Origin: Promethearchaeota archaeon
Lineage (GTDB): Archaea; Asgardarchaeota; Lokiarchaeia; Sigyniarchaeales; SOKP01
Length of the DNA: 36,218 bases
Direction: 5' to 3'
NCBI GenBank assembly: GCA_013375475.1
Contig: JABXKD010000036.1
Location: forward strand, 1-36,218
Below the pieces are notes generated by a model. The model did not search any database. It saw only the letters and a list, made by a program, of their open reading frames with translations, and was not told the origin of the DNA. The position numbers and the translations under genes are program-made. Shown piece by piece: positions 7,507 through 16,030 of this stretch; positions within the stretch are counted from its first letter, which is position 1; the number at the start of each line of letters is the position of its first letter.

Positions 7507-9867
7507 CTATTTTGGTAGAACAAAACTAAATTTAGTACCCATGTCTATTCCTTTTGACTCAACCCAAATTTTTCCTCCATGAGCTTCGATAAATCCTCTT
7601 GTGATATACAGCCCTAATCCACTTCCTTTCTCTAGAGTAGAGTATCCATCAATGTCTTGTTCAATTGTAACGAATTTACTGAATATCTTTTGCATTTCTT
7701 CAGGTGTTAAACCTTTTCCGTTATCTTTTATGCTAAAAACGACACTTTGATCATCCTCTGTATATGATAATTCAATTTTCCCATATTTCGGAGTAAATTT
7801 GACAGCATTCGATAGAAGATTCAAAAAGACTTGTAAAATTCTGAAGTGATCTACTTTTAACATAAGATTTTCGGAGATGTCAAGGTTAATCGTTAGATGT
7901 TTCTGTTCAATTTGAAACTCTAAATCAGAAAGACAGCTAGTAATAATATCATGAACATTTTCTTCTCTTTTAACTAATTCAACTTTTTTCGCGTCTATTT
8001 TCATAACATCCAGCAACCGATTGATATACTCTTCTAAGCGATATGCATTATTCAAGACTCTGTTTAAATCTTCTTTTACTTCTAATTTCAATTCTTTTTC
8101 TCTTAGGAGAATTAGATCAATATAACCCCCGACAGAAATTAGTGGAGTTTTCAAATCGTGAGCCGCAATACTAATAAAATCTGTTTTCAATCGATCCAAC
8201 TCTTTCAATTCAATATTTTGTTCTCTTAATTTTCGTTCGGATTCTTTTAGTTTTTCTTCTGCTATTTTTTTTTCTGTAACATCTTGTATTATTATTTGAA
8301 TCATTTTTTGACCACTTATATTAATGCTAGATAGTTCAGATTCGGCCCAAATCAATTCTTTCTCTTTATTATATATTTCGGTAATTTGAGGCTTCCAAAT
8401 TGGATTATCTGGTTCCCCTTTAGAGATTAAATCCCGAACTAATCTTAACCCGGCTTTTGTTTCTTTAGGGAAGACTCCTTTGAGAGTTAAATAATTTTTA
8501 TCGATAATATCTTCTTTTTTGTATCCAAACAGTTCTGTAGTTTTTCTATTCATATCAACGATTTTACCATTATAATCCATAAGTACAATGCTAAATGGTG
8601 AATGCTCAAATAAATGTCGATATTTTTCTTCAGATTCTGATATTTTTATTTCAGCTCGTTTAGTATCCGTAATATCATTAAAAGTTACAGCAAAAAATCC
8701 TTTTTTAGGGGAATACCCTGATACTTTGTACCATCGATCGAGTGGTTCTGAATAATCTATTACATTTAAGGGAACTCCTGTGAGACCAACATTACCAAAC
8801 TTCCCTATCCAATTTGCAGGATCGTTTTCAATGCCTGGTAATATTTCGGTTACGGTTTTTCCGATTATTTCGCTTACTTTTAGTCCGGTCATTTCTTCAA
8901 ATTGACTATTGGCTTCAATAAATCTATAATCTATTGGTTTACCGCTATCATCTACTACTACTTCGTGATATGCAAATGCTGTATTCATATTTTCAAACAA
9001 GGAACGATATTTCTCTTCGGATTCTTTTAACCTTTCTTGAGCTCTTTTCTGTTTTGTAATATCCATAACAAGAGCTAAGTCTGCAAATTTATCTTGGTAA
9101 GAAATAGTTTTGCTGTAAGTTTCAATCCATTTTATATCTCCTTTTTTAGTTTTAATCCGGTAACAATCTGTATTAGGAAGAGTAATTTCTCCAGAAAGCT
9201 TTACTTTAAGATGATCTTTAGCTCTTTGCCGATCTTCGATATATATGTGGTTTATCATTTCGGTTGGAGTCCAATCCATTATCTCCTCTCTAGTATATCC
9301 ATTGATTTCAAACATCGCTTCGTTCGCGTACTTTATTTTTCCATCTTGGACGATTGTGATACCAATATCTGAATACTCAGTTATAGTCCTAAACATTTCT
9401 TCTGATTCTTTTAGCTTTTGCTCTGCTTTTTTACGTTCTGTTATATCTATAACTGAGATTAAATCGGCAGGTTTACCCATATAATCGATCGTTTTGGAAT
9501 AATTATCTAACCATCTAATTTCTCCGGATTTATTAATGATTCGATACTGATAGTTAGTTAAATAATCCTTCGCACCACTTTGTTTTTTTTGTAATTGTTC
9601 CAAAGCCCATATTCTATCTTTTGGATGAACGAAATCAAAAATTTCTGTTGGATTTAATTCTTTCGTCTCATCAACTGTAAATCCTGTTAAATCTGTAGAT
9701 TGCTTGTTGACAAACTTAATTCTATTATCTTGGATTATCACAATTCCCATTAGAGAGTTTTCTGCAATTGTTTTAAATTTTTCTTCTAAATCTTTAAGAT
9801 CTTTTGTACGTTCTTGTAATTTTTCTTCCAATTCTTTATTCAATGCCATTAGTTCTTCGTTAGACAT
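7507..9867 (-). CDS. soluble multi-PAS sensor histidine kinase
   Basis: A short N-terminal coiled coil (about 1-28) is followed by four PAS/PAC modules (about 29-145, 150-272, 282-405, 412-545), each joined by the repeated linker KxSEExxR typical of tandem PAS sensors. Then comes HisKA with the phosphoacceptor in SIAAHDLKTPL (His about 569) and an HATPase_c domain with N box NLLSNAVKFTP, G1 box KDNGKGL and G2 box GSGLGLYITRGF. No transmembrane helix is present, so it senses a cytosolic signal. No response regulator is adjacent. The start is well fixed: AAGGTGA precedes ATG 9867 at about 9 nt. This kinase type is of bacterial ancestry and common in archaea. Confidence 0.94.
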   Translation of the reverse strand: MSNEELMALNKELEEKLQERTKDLKDLEEKFKTIAENSLMGIVIIQDNRIKFVNKQSTDLTGFTVDETKELNPTEIFDFVHPKDRIWALEQLQKKQSGAKDYLTNYQYRIINKSGEIRWLDNYSKTIDYMGKPADLISVIDITERKKAEQKLKESEEMFRTITEYSDIGITIVQDGKIKYANEAMFEINGYTREEIMDWTPTEMINHIYIEDRQRAKDHLKVKLSGEITLPNTDCYRIKTKKGDIKWIETYSKTISYQDKFADLALVMDITKQKRAQERLKESEEKYRSLFENMNTAFAYHEVVVDDSGKPIDYRFIEANSQFEEMTGLKVSEIIGKTVTEILPGIENDPANWIGKFGNVGLTGVPLNVIDYSEPLDRWYKVSGYSPKKGFFAVTFNDITDTKRAEIKISESEEKYRHLFEHSPFSIVLMDYNGKIVDMNRKTTELFGYKKEDIIDKNYLTLKGVFPKETKAGLRLVRDLISKGEPDNPIWKPQITEIYNKEKELIWAESELSSINISGQKMIQIIIQDVTEKKIAEEKLKESERKLREQNIELKELDRLKTDFISIAAHDLKTPLISVGGYIDLILLREKELKLEVKEDLNRVLNNAYRLEEYINRLLDVMKIDAKKVELVKREENVHDIITSCLSDLEFQIEQKHLTINLDISENLMLKVDHFRILQVFLNLLSNAVKFTPKYGKIELSYTEDDQSVVFSIKDNGKGLTPEEMQKIFSKFVTIEQDIDGYSTLEKGSGLGLYITRGFIEAHGGKIWVESKGIDMGTKFSFVLPK

Positions 9868-9883
9868 TTAAATTTTCACCTTC

Positions 9884-9973
9884 TTAGTTTATATTTAAAA
9901 CAGAATATAGGTCATCAAAACTTTTTACAAGGATTTGACCGGCTTTATACCCAAAATCAGAATTTGAAAGCAT
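9884..9973 (-). CDS. possible small ORF before the kinase (29 aa)
   Basis: ATG 9973 opens 29 codons (MLSNSDFGYKAGQILVKSF...) ending with TAA 16 bases before the kinase start. GAGGTT lies about 10 nt before the ATG. The composition is protein-like and the stop falls just before the kinase's own ribosome-binding site, as in a translationally coupled pair. It could also be the remnant of a longer gene or chance. No family is recognised. Confidence 0.35.
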   Translation of the reverse strand: MLSNSDFGYKAGQILVKSFDDLYSVLNIN

Positions 9974-10131
9974 TTTTATCTTAAACCTCGTAAACTTATA
10001 GGATATTAACTTCCTATTTTATATTTTAGTAAAGATTTTTAATAATTATATTCTTTCCTTAAAATTGCTGTGTAAAAATATTAAAGTAAAATTTCTGATC
10101 TTTATAATAATAATAGTAAATTAATGATATA

Positions 10132-10740
10132 ATGGTTGTTATTGAACCTTCTTTTGAGATCGACGAGAAAGGACGAGTCATATGCCAGACTCATTCAAAA
10201 TATCCTCATTTTATTAAACCAGCTATGACTCCTTCAGAGGATCGTCAAATGGAAAAACAATTAACATGCATTTCATGTTCACATTATCTAAATGATGATT
10301 GTTATTTTCCTAAATCTGAGATAGACAAAATCGAATTAGACAGATTAAACCGGTCTCGCTTTCAGTGCAACCTTTGTGGAAATAAAATCGATCTAATGTT
10401 GACTATAATGCAAAAGATTTATTTAGAAGTCAGATTTAACATTGACATGCCCTTAATTTGTTGTGATTGCTATTCAAGCTTAGCAGAAAAAAGATATATT
10501 AAGAATAATAACAATCGAATTATTTTATCAATTTTATTCTATCTACCTATTGTTATTTTTATGATTACTCTATTTCGCCCAACAATTGTAGTCATTTTCA
10601 TATCTTTTTTATTTGGAATCGTTTTAAAAATAATCTTTAAACGGATTGGTAGTCAAAGTCTCTTTATATTCGATCTACTACAAGGAAGAAGATTCTATAA
10701 AAAATATTTTCGAAATAAAGATAAAGTGAACTCACCCTAA
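10132..10740 (+). CDS. Cys-rich membrane protein (202 aa)
   Basis: The N-terminal half holds several zinc-type Cys pairs: CISC at about 47-50, C at about 57, CNLC at about 79-82 (FQCNLCGNKID), and CCDC at about 110-113. Residues about 128-146 and 150-167 form one or two transmembrane segments (IILSILFYLPIVIFMITLF and VVIFISFLFGIVLKIIF). A basic tail ends the protein (RRFYKKYFRNKDK). This suggests a membrane-anchored zinc-binding protein facing the cytosol; the function is unknown. Its last 9 bases overlap the end of the convergent HAD-like gene. It runs divergently from the histidine kinase across a 260-base gap. Confidence 0.75.
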   Translation: MVVIEPSFEIDEKGRVICQTHSKYPHFIKPAMTPSEDRQMEKQLTCISCSHYLNDDCYFPKSEIDKIELDRLNRSRFQCNLCGNKIDLMLTIMQKIYLEVRFNIDMPLICCDCYSSLAEKRYIKNNNNRIILSILFYLPIVIFMITLFRPTIVVIFISFLFGIVLKIIFKRIGSQSLFIFDLLQGRRFYKKYFRNKDKVNSP

Positions 10741-11841
10741 ATTTCCAGCCCATCCTCTTACTATTTTTCTCATCCTTTCTTGTTTTCTAACAATCAAATC
10801 TAGTTCTTCTTTAGTTTTGTTATTCAAATTCTCTATTTCGGGAATAAATTGATGTTTGATAAAGTAATTTTTAATTTCTTTTGATATTAAATTATTTGGA
10901 ATTTTTTTAGGATTGAGTTTAAAATTATCATAAAGATCCTCCCAAGTTTCAAGAAAAGCATAAATATCATCCTTGTATTCAAAGATAGGTAGGGTTCCTA
11001 AGTTGTTGGTAGTAGTGATTGCGACATTTGCTCTACTGACAGTAAATCGATTGCCGTTGAATGAAACGGCTAGACCATTTTCGTCTTTTAACCTCTGAAG
11101 CATATTTATGTCTGTAATTGAATCACCTAATGCAACAATTTCAGATAATGGGACCTTAGTCTGATTAGAAATAGATTCAACTGCTAATTCCTTTCTTCTT
11201 CCTCCACGTACTTTAATCTGGTTCATAGCTTTAATATAATCAGTATCTTTTCCTTTCCAGAAAAAATCGTTTAAATCATTTATAACTTCGTCTAAATGTT
11301 TACCGCTGTCGACAAATTGCTGGTAAATACCCTTTACCAGTAAATCTACATCACATTTAATGCTATGAAAAACCTCATTAGAACTTTTTATGTTCAGCTC
11401 GGTGCAAAACACATGATCAGTAGGAATTTTTAACGCTTTTGCTATAGTGTAGGAAAAGTGAGAATAACTTGTAGAGATGATATAGATATCCCAATCTCTA
11501 TGGAGTCTTTTCATAAGATCTATACATCCAGGTAATAGTCCTAAATTTTGCTTGGCTAACATTATTAATTCTTCGTCAGAAAACGAAGATATATATAATG
11601 GCGCTACTAACCTAAGCGTATCTCCTGGTTGGTAATCGGAGATATTTAATTCTTCTTTCACTCCTGGGACTTCAATCAGGTAATCATCGTACTCTGATAA
11701 CATCTTATAAAATATCTCCATATCGTACCTTTGTAATCCAAATTTAGTTTTGCTGCTTAATAATTTGCTTATTTCCGCTGCAAAATCTAAAATACTTATA
11801 GGTCCCTCTAAATCAAAGCAACATACTTTTCTGACTTTCAA
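10732..11841 (-). CDS. HAD-superfamily phosphatase-like protein
   Basis: HAD motif I is CFDLEGPIS at residues 8-16, with Glu at the second acid position instead of the usual Asp. Motif II is DIYIISTSY (about 127-135), and motif IV is ALGDSITDINML (about 240-251), the GDxxxD metal motif. A helical cap lies between motifs II and IV. At 369 aa it matches the archaeal COG4030-type family (also labelled EhaR in methanogens) whose motif I is also FDLEGP. No hydrogenase genes are near, so an energy-converting hydrogenase link is not supported here. Substrate unknown. ATG start at 11841. Confidence 0.8.
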   Translation of the reverse strand: MKVRKVCCFDLEGPISILDFAAEISKLLSSKTKFGLQRYDMEIFYKMLSEYDDYLIEVPGVKEELNISDYQPGDTLRLVAPLYISSFSDEELIMLAKQNLGLLPGCIDLMKRLHRDWDIYIISTSYSHFSYTIAKALKIPTDHVFCTELNIKSSNEVFHSIKCDVDLLVKGIYQQFVDSGKHLDEVINDLNDFFWKGKDTDYIKAMNQIKVRGGRRKELAVESISNQTKVPLSEIVALGDSITDINMLQRLKDENGLAVSFNGNRFTVSRANVAITTTNNLGTLPIFEYKDDIYAFLETWEDLYDNFKLNPKKIPNNLISKEIKNYFIKHQFIPEIENLNNKTKEELDLIVRKQERMRKIVRGWAGNLG

Positions 11842-11964
11842 ATTCTAACACTTTTGATTTTTATGTAGATTCAGATGAATGATTCTTGATTGTTTTTAAT
11901 TTTAATTAATATCACATTGATTTGATTAAAAGAATAAGGAATAGCTGTTTTGGATAACAAATAG

Positions 11965-12456
11965 TTATATTGGTGTTTTAAAAATATCCTGAATTGATTT
12001 TTGTTTTCTCTCTTTCTCGATGATTTGACGCCAGTTTGGTTTGATTACATCAAACGCTTTTTCAGCTAGTTGTAACAACTTTTCGTCAGGGGAATTTAGA
12101 AAATAACTTATGGATTCTAAAGCTCTTCTATCTTTTATTCTAGTTAAACTTTCAATAATGAATATAACTCTTAATTTGTTTATCTCAATTTCTGGTTTCT
12201 TTATTTCTTCTTCTAATTTTTCTGTAATTCTAAGTGTCGCCCTCCCATCCTCTATTCGTCCTAACGCTTCTATTATTCTATTTATTACAATGGGATCATC
12301 CTCAGATTTTAATGCGCGACATAATAAGTTTACGGCTCGACCATCTTGAAGAAAACCAAGTTGTCTAGCTGCTTCTGCCCTTTTATCTGATTCTTTATCG
12401 TGAAATATCTGTTTTATTAATAGGTTAAAATTTGTGTTTTTAGCTTGCCAATTCAT
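11965..12456 (-). CDS. HEAT-repeat protein (163 aa)
   Basis: About three to four HEAT/PBS-lyase-like repeats span residues 20-150: KRAEAARQLGFLQDGRAVNL, VINRIIEALGRIEDGRATLR, RVIFIIESLTRIKDRRALES, LLQLAEKAFDVIKPNWRQII. Such repeats form a curved helical surface for protein binding. ATG start at 12456, with TTTTAAAT about 25 bases upstream and no Shine-Dalgarno site, hence probably leaderless. It lies in a run of minus-strand genes between PurD and the HAD-like gene, but the gaps are too large to call an operon. Confidence 0.85.
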   Translation of the reverse strand: MNWQAKNTNFNLLIKQIFHDKESDKRAEAARQLGFLQDGRAVNLLCRALKSEDDPIVINRIIEALGRIEDGRATLRITEKLEEEIKKPEIEINKLRVIFIIESLTRIKDRRALESISYFLNSPDEKLLQLAEKAFDVIKPNWRQIIEKERKQKSIQDIFKTPI

Positions 12457-12552
12457 AATCTAAGTAGATTTAAAATTGAAATTATTATAATTTGATCTTT
12501 ATAAAATATAATTCGAGAGCTAGTAAGATCCAATTAATAGTCGAATTAGATC

Positions 12553-13875
12553 CTATTTTAAGAGATATTTCATGTGATCGATTCTTTTTTGGAGTAACTT
12601 TCGTGTTCCAATATCTTTTCTATAAAATAATCTACCACTAATGCATCCAATTCCTTGTTCAGCTACTTTCTCAGCACTTTCTAGATCGTCAGCGATCCCT
12701 ACTATCCCCATAGCTCTTGACGAGGTAGTATAAACATTTTCGCCTTCCCGATATACAGATGCGTAATAATACTTAGCTCCAATTTGCTCCAGTTTGTCTT
12801 TATTAATTACAACTAATTCGTCCTTTATTGGAGAAGTAGGGTATCCTTCGGGGGCCAAATATTTGCAAACGGTAGCTTTTTTTTCAAATAAAATATCTGG
12901 CTTTAAATTTCCGTTAATAATCCCCATACAAATATCAATGAAATTAGTTTTTAATAAGGGTAAAACGTTCATCGCTTCAGGATCTCCAAGCCTTGCGTTA
13001 AATTCTATTAATTTTATGCCATTTGCGGTTTTAATATATCCCCCGTAAAGAAATCCTTTATATTCAACCCCCGTCTCTGCTTTAGTAGCAGCAACAACTT
13101 TCTTCATGTCTTCAACTGCTTCGTTTACATCTTCTTGTGAAATAAAGGGCATAAGGTGATCTTCCATTGAATAACTCCCCATACCTCCTGTATTTGGTCC
13201 AGTATCGTCCTCATAAGCTCTTTTATGATCTTGAACGAGTGGAGTAGCAATTACATTCTTACCATCGACGAAAGTTTGGAGAGTAAATTCTTCTCCCTCA
13301 ACTTTCTCTTCGAGAAGAAACGAAGCTTTTTGATCAACTAAATCTCGGCAATAAGACAGTATATCTTGCTTAGAAAATAGATGATCTCCATAGACCTTTA
13401 CACCCTTTCCCCCTGTGAGACCGTCTGGTTTAACTACTATATTTTCTTCCCCTAAGTCCTTAATGTAACTTTCCACATCTTGCATAGAACTGAAGCTCTT
13501 ACTATTGATATTTGAGGATATTTTATATTTTTCCAGAAGGGATCTAGTAAATATTTTTGAACCCTCTAATTGGGCTACTTCAATTCTTGGACCTACGCAC
13601 GAAATTCCATTTCTTTCTAATGCATCAACTATTCCAACGACTAAAGGTGCTTCTGGGCCAATTACAGCGAAATCAATCTTATTTTCTTTCGAAAACTCTA
13701 TGATTTCCTTAAAATCTGTTTCGGAATGAATCTTTACATTCCCCTTACTTAAATCCTCTAATCCCGCATTTTTAGAACTCATGAACGCGTATAATTCGGC
13801 TCCATCTCTAACCAATGTCTCTCCTATCACATGTTCTCTAGCACCATGTCCAATTATAATAGTCTTGACTGTCAA
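12553..13875 (-). CDS. purD: phosphoribosylamine-glycine ligase (PurD)
   Basis: Makes glycinamide ribonucleotide from phosphoribosylamine, glycine and ATP, the second step of purine synthesis. N-terminal IIIGHGAREHVIGETL (residues 6-21) is the PurN-like nucleotide fold, FAVIGPEAPLVVGIVDAL follows, and the ATP-grasp domain shows VVKPDGLTGGKGVKVY, EEKVEGEEFTL, PNTGGMGSYS and EFNARLGDPEAMNVLP. Length 440 is typical. The start is TTG 13875, with GGAGAG about 8 nt upstream; there is no earlier ATG. No other pur gene is in the window. Confidence 0.96.
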   Translation of the reverse strand: MTVKTIIIGHGAREHVIGETLVRDGAELYAFMSSKNAGLEDLSKGNVKIHSETDFKEIIEFSKENKIDFAVIGPEAPLVVGIVDALERNGISCVGPRIEVAQLEGSKIFTRSLLEKYKISSNINSKSFSSMQDVESYIKDLGEENIVVKPDGLTGGKGVKVYGDHLFSKQDILSYCRDLVDQKASFLLEEKVEGEEFTLQTFVDGKNVIATPLVQDHKRAYEDDTGPNTGGMGSYSMEDHLMPFISQEDVNEAVEDMKKVVAATKAETGVEYKGFLYGGYIKTANGIKLIEFNARLGDPEAMNVLPLLKTNFIDICMGIINGNLKPDILFEKKATVCKYLAPEGYPTSPIKDELVVINKDKLEQIGAKYYYASVYREGENVYTTSSRAMGIVGIADDLESAEKVAEQGIGCISGRLFYRKDIGTRKLLQKRIDHMKYLLK

Positions 13876-14093
13876 ATTTTAAACTCTCCAAAAAATGAAT
13901 TTCTTATGAGTATTATGATTATATAATTGAATTTAAATTGTATTACATCAAATTTAAAGTAATTATTAATCAAAGATTATAAAGTCTAACAAAATTAAAA
14001 CTCCCTTAAGATTTATAGATTTTAAGTTTTCATTCAAAATGTTAATATAGTAATTATCTTAAATAAAATTAAAATTAGCATAATACTAACTTG

Positions 14094-14369
14094 ATGGAAC
14101 CTAAGAACATTTTTACTTTAAAGAACGAAAATCTAAGGTGTGCTGCGATGCCTTTAGGGGGTATAGGAACAGGTACCATTGCAATTGGGGGCGATGGACT
14201 TCTAAAGCAATGACAAATCACTAATACAGTAAATCATCGCGCTTTCGTGCCTAACAGTTTTTTTGCTGTAAGAACTACCTCTTTAAGCAACTTGAGCGAA
14301 AAACCAATATCGCGAGCACTTATATGTACAAAACCACATGAGGAGCCCAATTTTTGTTTTTCAAAATAA
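14094..14369 (+). pseudogene. GH116-type glycoside hydrolase remnant
   Basis: ATG 14094 opens a frame whose first 39 codons read like the start of GBA2/GH116 beta-glucosidase-type enzymes: MPLGGIGTGTIAIGGDGLLKQ. Codon 40 (14211-14213) is TGA where the family normally has Trp (DWEI/QWQI), and the same frame continues as QITNTVNHRAFVPNSFFAVR until TAA at 14367. Family members are about 800-900 aa; everything after residue about 91 is gone, because the next bases already belong to the C-terminus of the opposite-strand coiled-coil gene. So this is a nonsense mutation plus a large deletion. Recognition is from the conserved N-terminal motif only. Confidence 0.75.
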
Positions 14370-14378
14370 CCGGTTAAG

Positions 14379-14903
14379 TTATTCAAGAAGCTTTTGCTTA
14401 AACACTTCTATAGTATCAGAAATTTCGTTTAAACGTAGTGAAAATTCTTTTGGTTTTAATTTCTTCAATTTTTCAAAATCGTTTATAATCTCTTTAAACT
14501 CATTGATCCAGATCTTCATTAAAATCTCGCTTTCTTTTCCTTCAATGTGCTTTTTAATAACCTTAGCAATAGAAGAATCAATTTTATCCATGAGCTTCTT
14601 CTCGTTAATCGTATAGGAAATTCTTAAGACATCCTGTTCTGTTTTTAGCTTTTCCATATCTTCTTTCATGGAAGTTTTGTGTTTTAAAAGTTCTTCGTTA
14701 AACTTGTTTATCATATCCACTATAATTTCTTCTTGGGTTTTAATCGTCTGCTCGATCCTTTCTTGGCTATATAAAATATCACTTTTGATTGATCTTATCT
14801 CTTCTTTTATAAAATGGATATCATTTTCTGTGTTTTTTACTTGATTAATTAAATTTTGAAAATCTTTGAGTGTTATTTCTTCAATTTTTTCTTTTTTAGG
14901 AAT
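14379..14903 (-). CDS. coiled-coil protein, probable ATT start (174 aa)
   Basis: Almost the whole chain is a charged coiled coil with hydrophobic heptads (KIEEITLKDFQNLINQVKN, FIKEEIRSIKSDILYS, KHKTSMKEDMEKLKTEQ). The first standard start codon in frame is GTG 14720, but the helix continues without a break for 61 codons upstream until TGA at 14916. No ATG, GTG or TTG occurs there. AAGGTG lies about 7 nt before the in-frame ATT at 14903, so initiation at ATT is the best reading. It lies 34 bases downstream of the Arf-like GTPase stop on the same strand, so the two are probably one operon and the protein may be the GTPase's partner. No family is recognised. Confidence 0.8.
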   Translation of the reverse strand: MPKKEKIEEITLKDFQNLINQVKNTENDIHFIKEEIRSIKSDILYSQERIEQTIKTQEEIIVDMINKFNEELLKHKTSMKEDMEKLKTEQDVLRISYTINEKKLMDKIDSSIAKVIKKHIEGKESEILMKIWINEFKEIINDFEKLKKLKPKEFSLRLNEISDTIEVFKQKLLE

Positions 14904-14937
14904 TATATAGCACCTTCATATAGAGTTTAAAAATTGA

Positions 14938-15909
14938 TTATGATTGTTGTTTGTTTGAGTCTAATTCTAAAATCGAATCTAATTTTAATTCAAAATCCTT
15001 TTTTAAATTTGCCAAGTCTTCTAGGGATTTATCAATGTTATTGATTAGAGAATCGATTGGAGCTTTTTTTAAATTTGTTATAAGATCAGATATAATTGAG
15101 AAATTATTTTTGAACGCATCTATAATGTTTTCTTTAATTAAACTCTTGTTGACATCAAACTCTTGAGCTTTTGTGAGATCCTTAATTTCCCTTAGTGGGA
15201 ATTCTTTGATTTCAGCTAATTTAACATTTTTTTTAATAATAGTTGGAGTAATTTTATTATGAAGGGTATTAGGATCGATTTCTTCTAAATTTATGACTAA
15301 GTAATCTAAATCCCCTTCATTTTTATTAATAGATTCTAAAAATTTCTTGGAAATTCCCGTGAATTCTTTTTGGTTGCTCTTTTTCTCGATTTTTTTCAAG
15401 AAATTGAAAATAACAAGAGTAAACGCCTCAGAAATATTATCCTGGGTTTTCGCTGATATAAAAATAATAGGAAAACCTTCGATCTGATATTGACGAATAT
15501 TATTTAAAAGAATTTCTGAATCTTCTGGTTTTATTAAATCAGATTTATTTCCTATTAAATAAGTTATACATTCTGGAGAGTGTTGAGATAAATTTTTCAT
15601 ATATGTTTGAATTAATTCTTGTAATGTTTCTTTAGGATTATCTAAGTCGAAAATTAACAAAGCTGAATCTAAATTACTAAAGAATACCGGGTTTAGGGGA
15701 TTAAAACTTCTTTGTCCCCCAATATCCCAAATATTTAATCTAATATGGTTAGATGATAAGTTATACTCCTTTCTGGCGATATTACTCCCAATTGTGGGAA
15801 TGTACATAGCGGGAAAGTCTTTTCCTATAAATGTATTTACAATCGAAGTTTTACCAACTCCCCATTGACCTAGTATAGCCAATTTAATATTGATTTCTGA
15901 GACAATCAT
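14938..15909 (-). CDS. Arf/Rab-like small GTPase with helical tail
   Basis: Ras-superfamily G domain at residues 5-175: P-loop GQWGVGKTS (14-22), switch I PTIGSN (38-43, Thr39), switch II WDIGGQRSF (61-69), NKSD (121-124), ISAKTQ (151-156). The GGQ of switch II is Arf-like, and the catalytic Gln66 is present, so it should hydrolyse GTP. Residues about 180-323 are an extra helical region ending in a coiled coil (ANLKKDFELKLDSILELD). No lipid-modification motif (no N-terminal Gly after Met, no C-terminal Cys) is seen. Start ATG 15909. It heads a probable operon with the downstream coiled-coil gene. Such GTPases are abundant in Asgard genomes and are thought to act in membrane or cytoskeletal regulation. 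Confidence 0.93.
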   Translation of the reverse strand: MIVSEINIKLAILGQWGVGKTSIVNTFIGKDFPAMYIPTIGSNIARKEYNLSSNHIRLNIWDIGGQRSFNPLNPVFFSNLDSALLIFDLDNPKETLQELIQTYMKNLSQHSPECITYLIGNKSDLIKPEDSEILLNNIRQYQIEGFPIIFISAKTQDNISEAFTLVIFNFLKKIEKKSNQKEFTGISKKFLESINKNEGDLDYLVINLEEIDPNTLHNKITPTIIKKNVKLAEIKEFPLREIKDLTKAQEFDVNKSLIKENIIDAFKNNFSIISDLITNLKKAPIDSLINNIDKSLEDLANLKKDFELKLDSILELDSNKQQS

Positions 15910-16030
15910 ACATGTTCATTTGAGAGAAAATGAATTAATTTAATAACGTATTAAATGTTTATTAAAACTCTTTCTATATAAATATGCTTTGTATAATATC
16001 AGAATCAATAATGAACCAATTTTAGGTAAG

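Noticed and set aside
14211..14213. TGA in the GH116-like frame as selenocysteine or recoded Trp
   Set aside because: Other genes here (actin-related gene) end in TGA, no selenocysteine element is seen, and the gene is also truncated at its 3' end.
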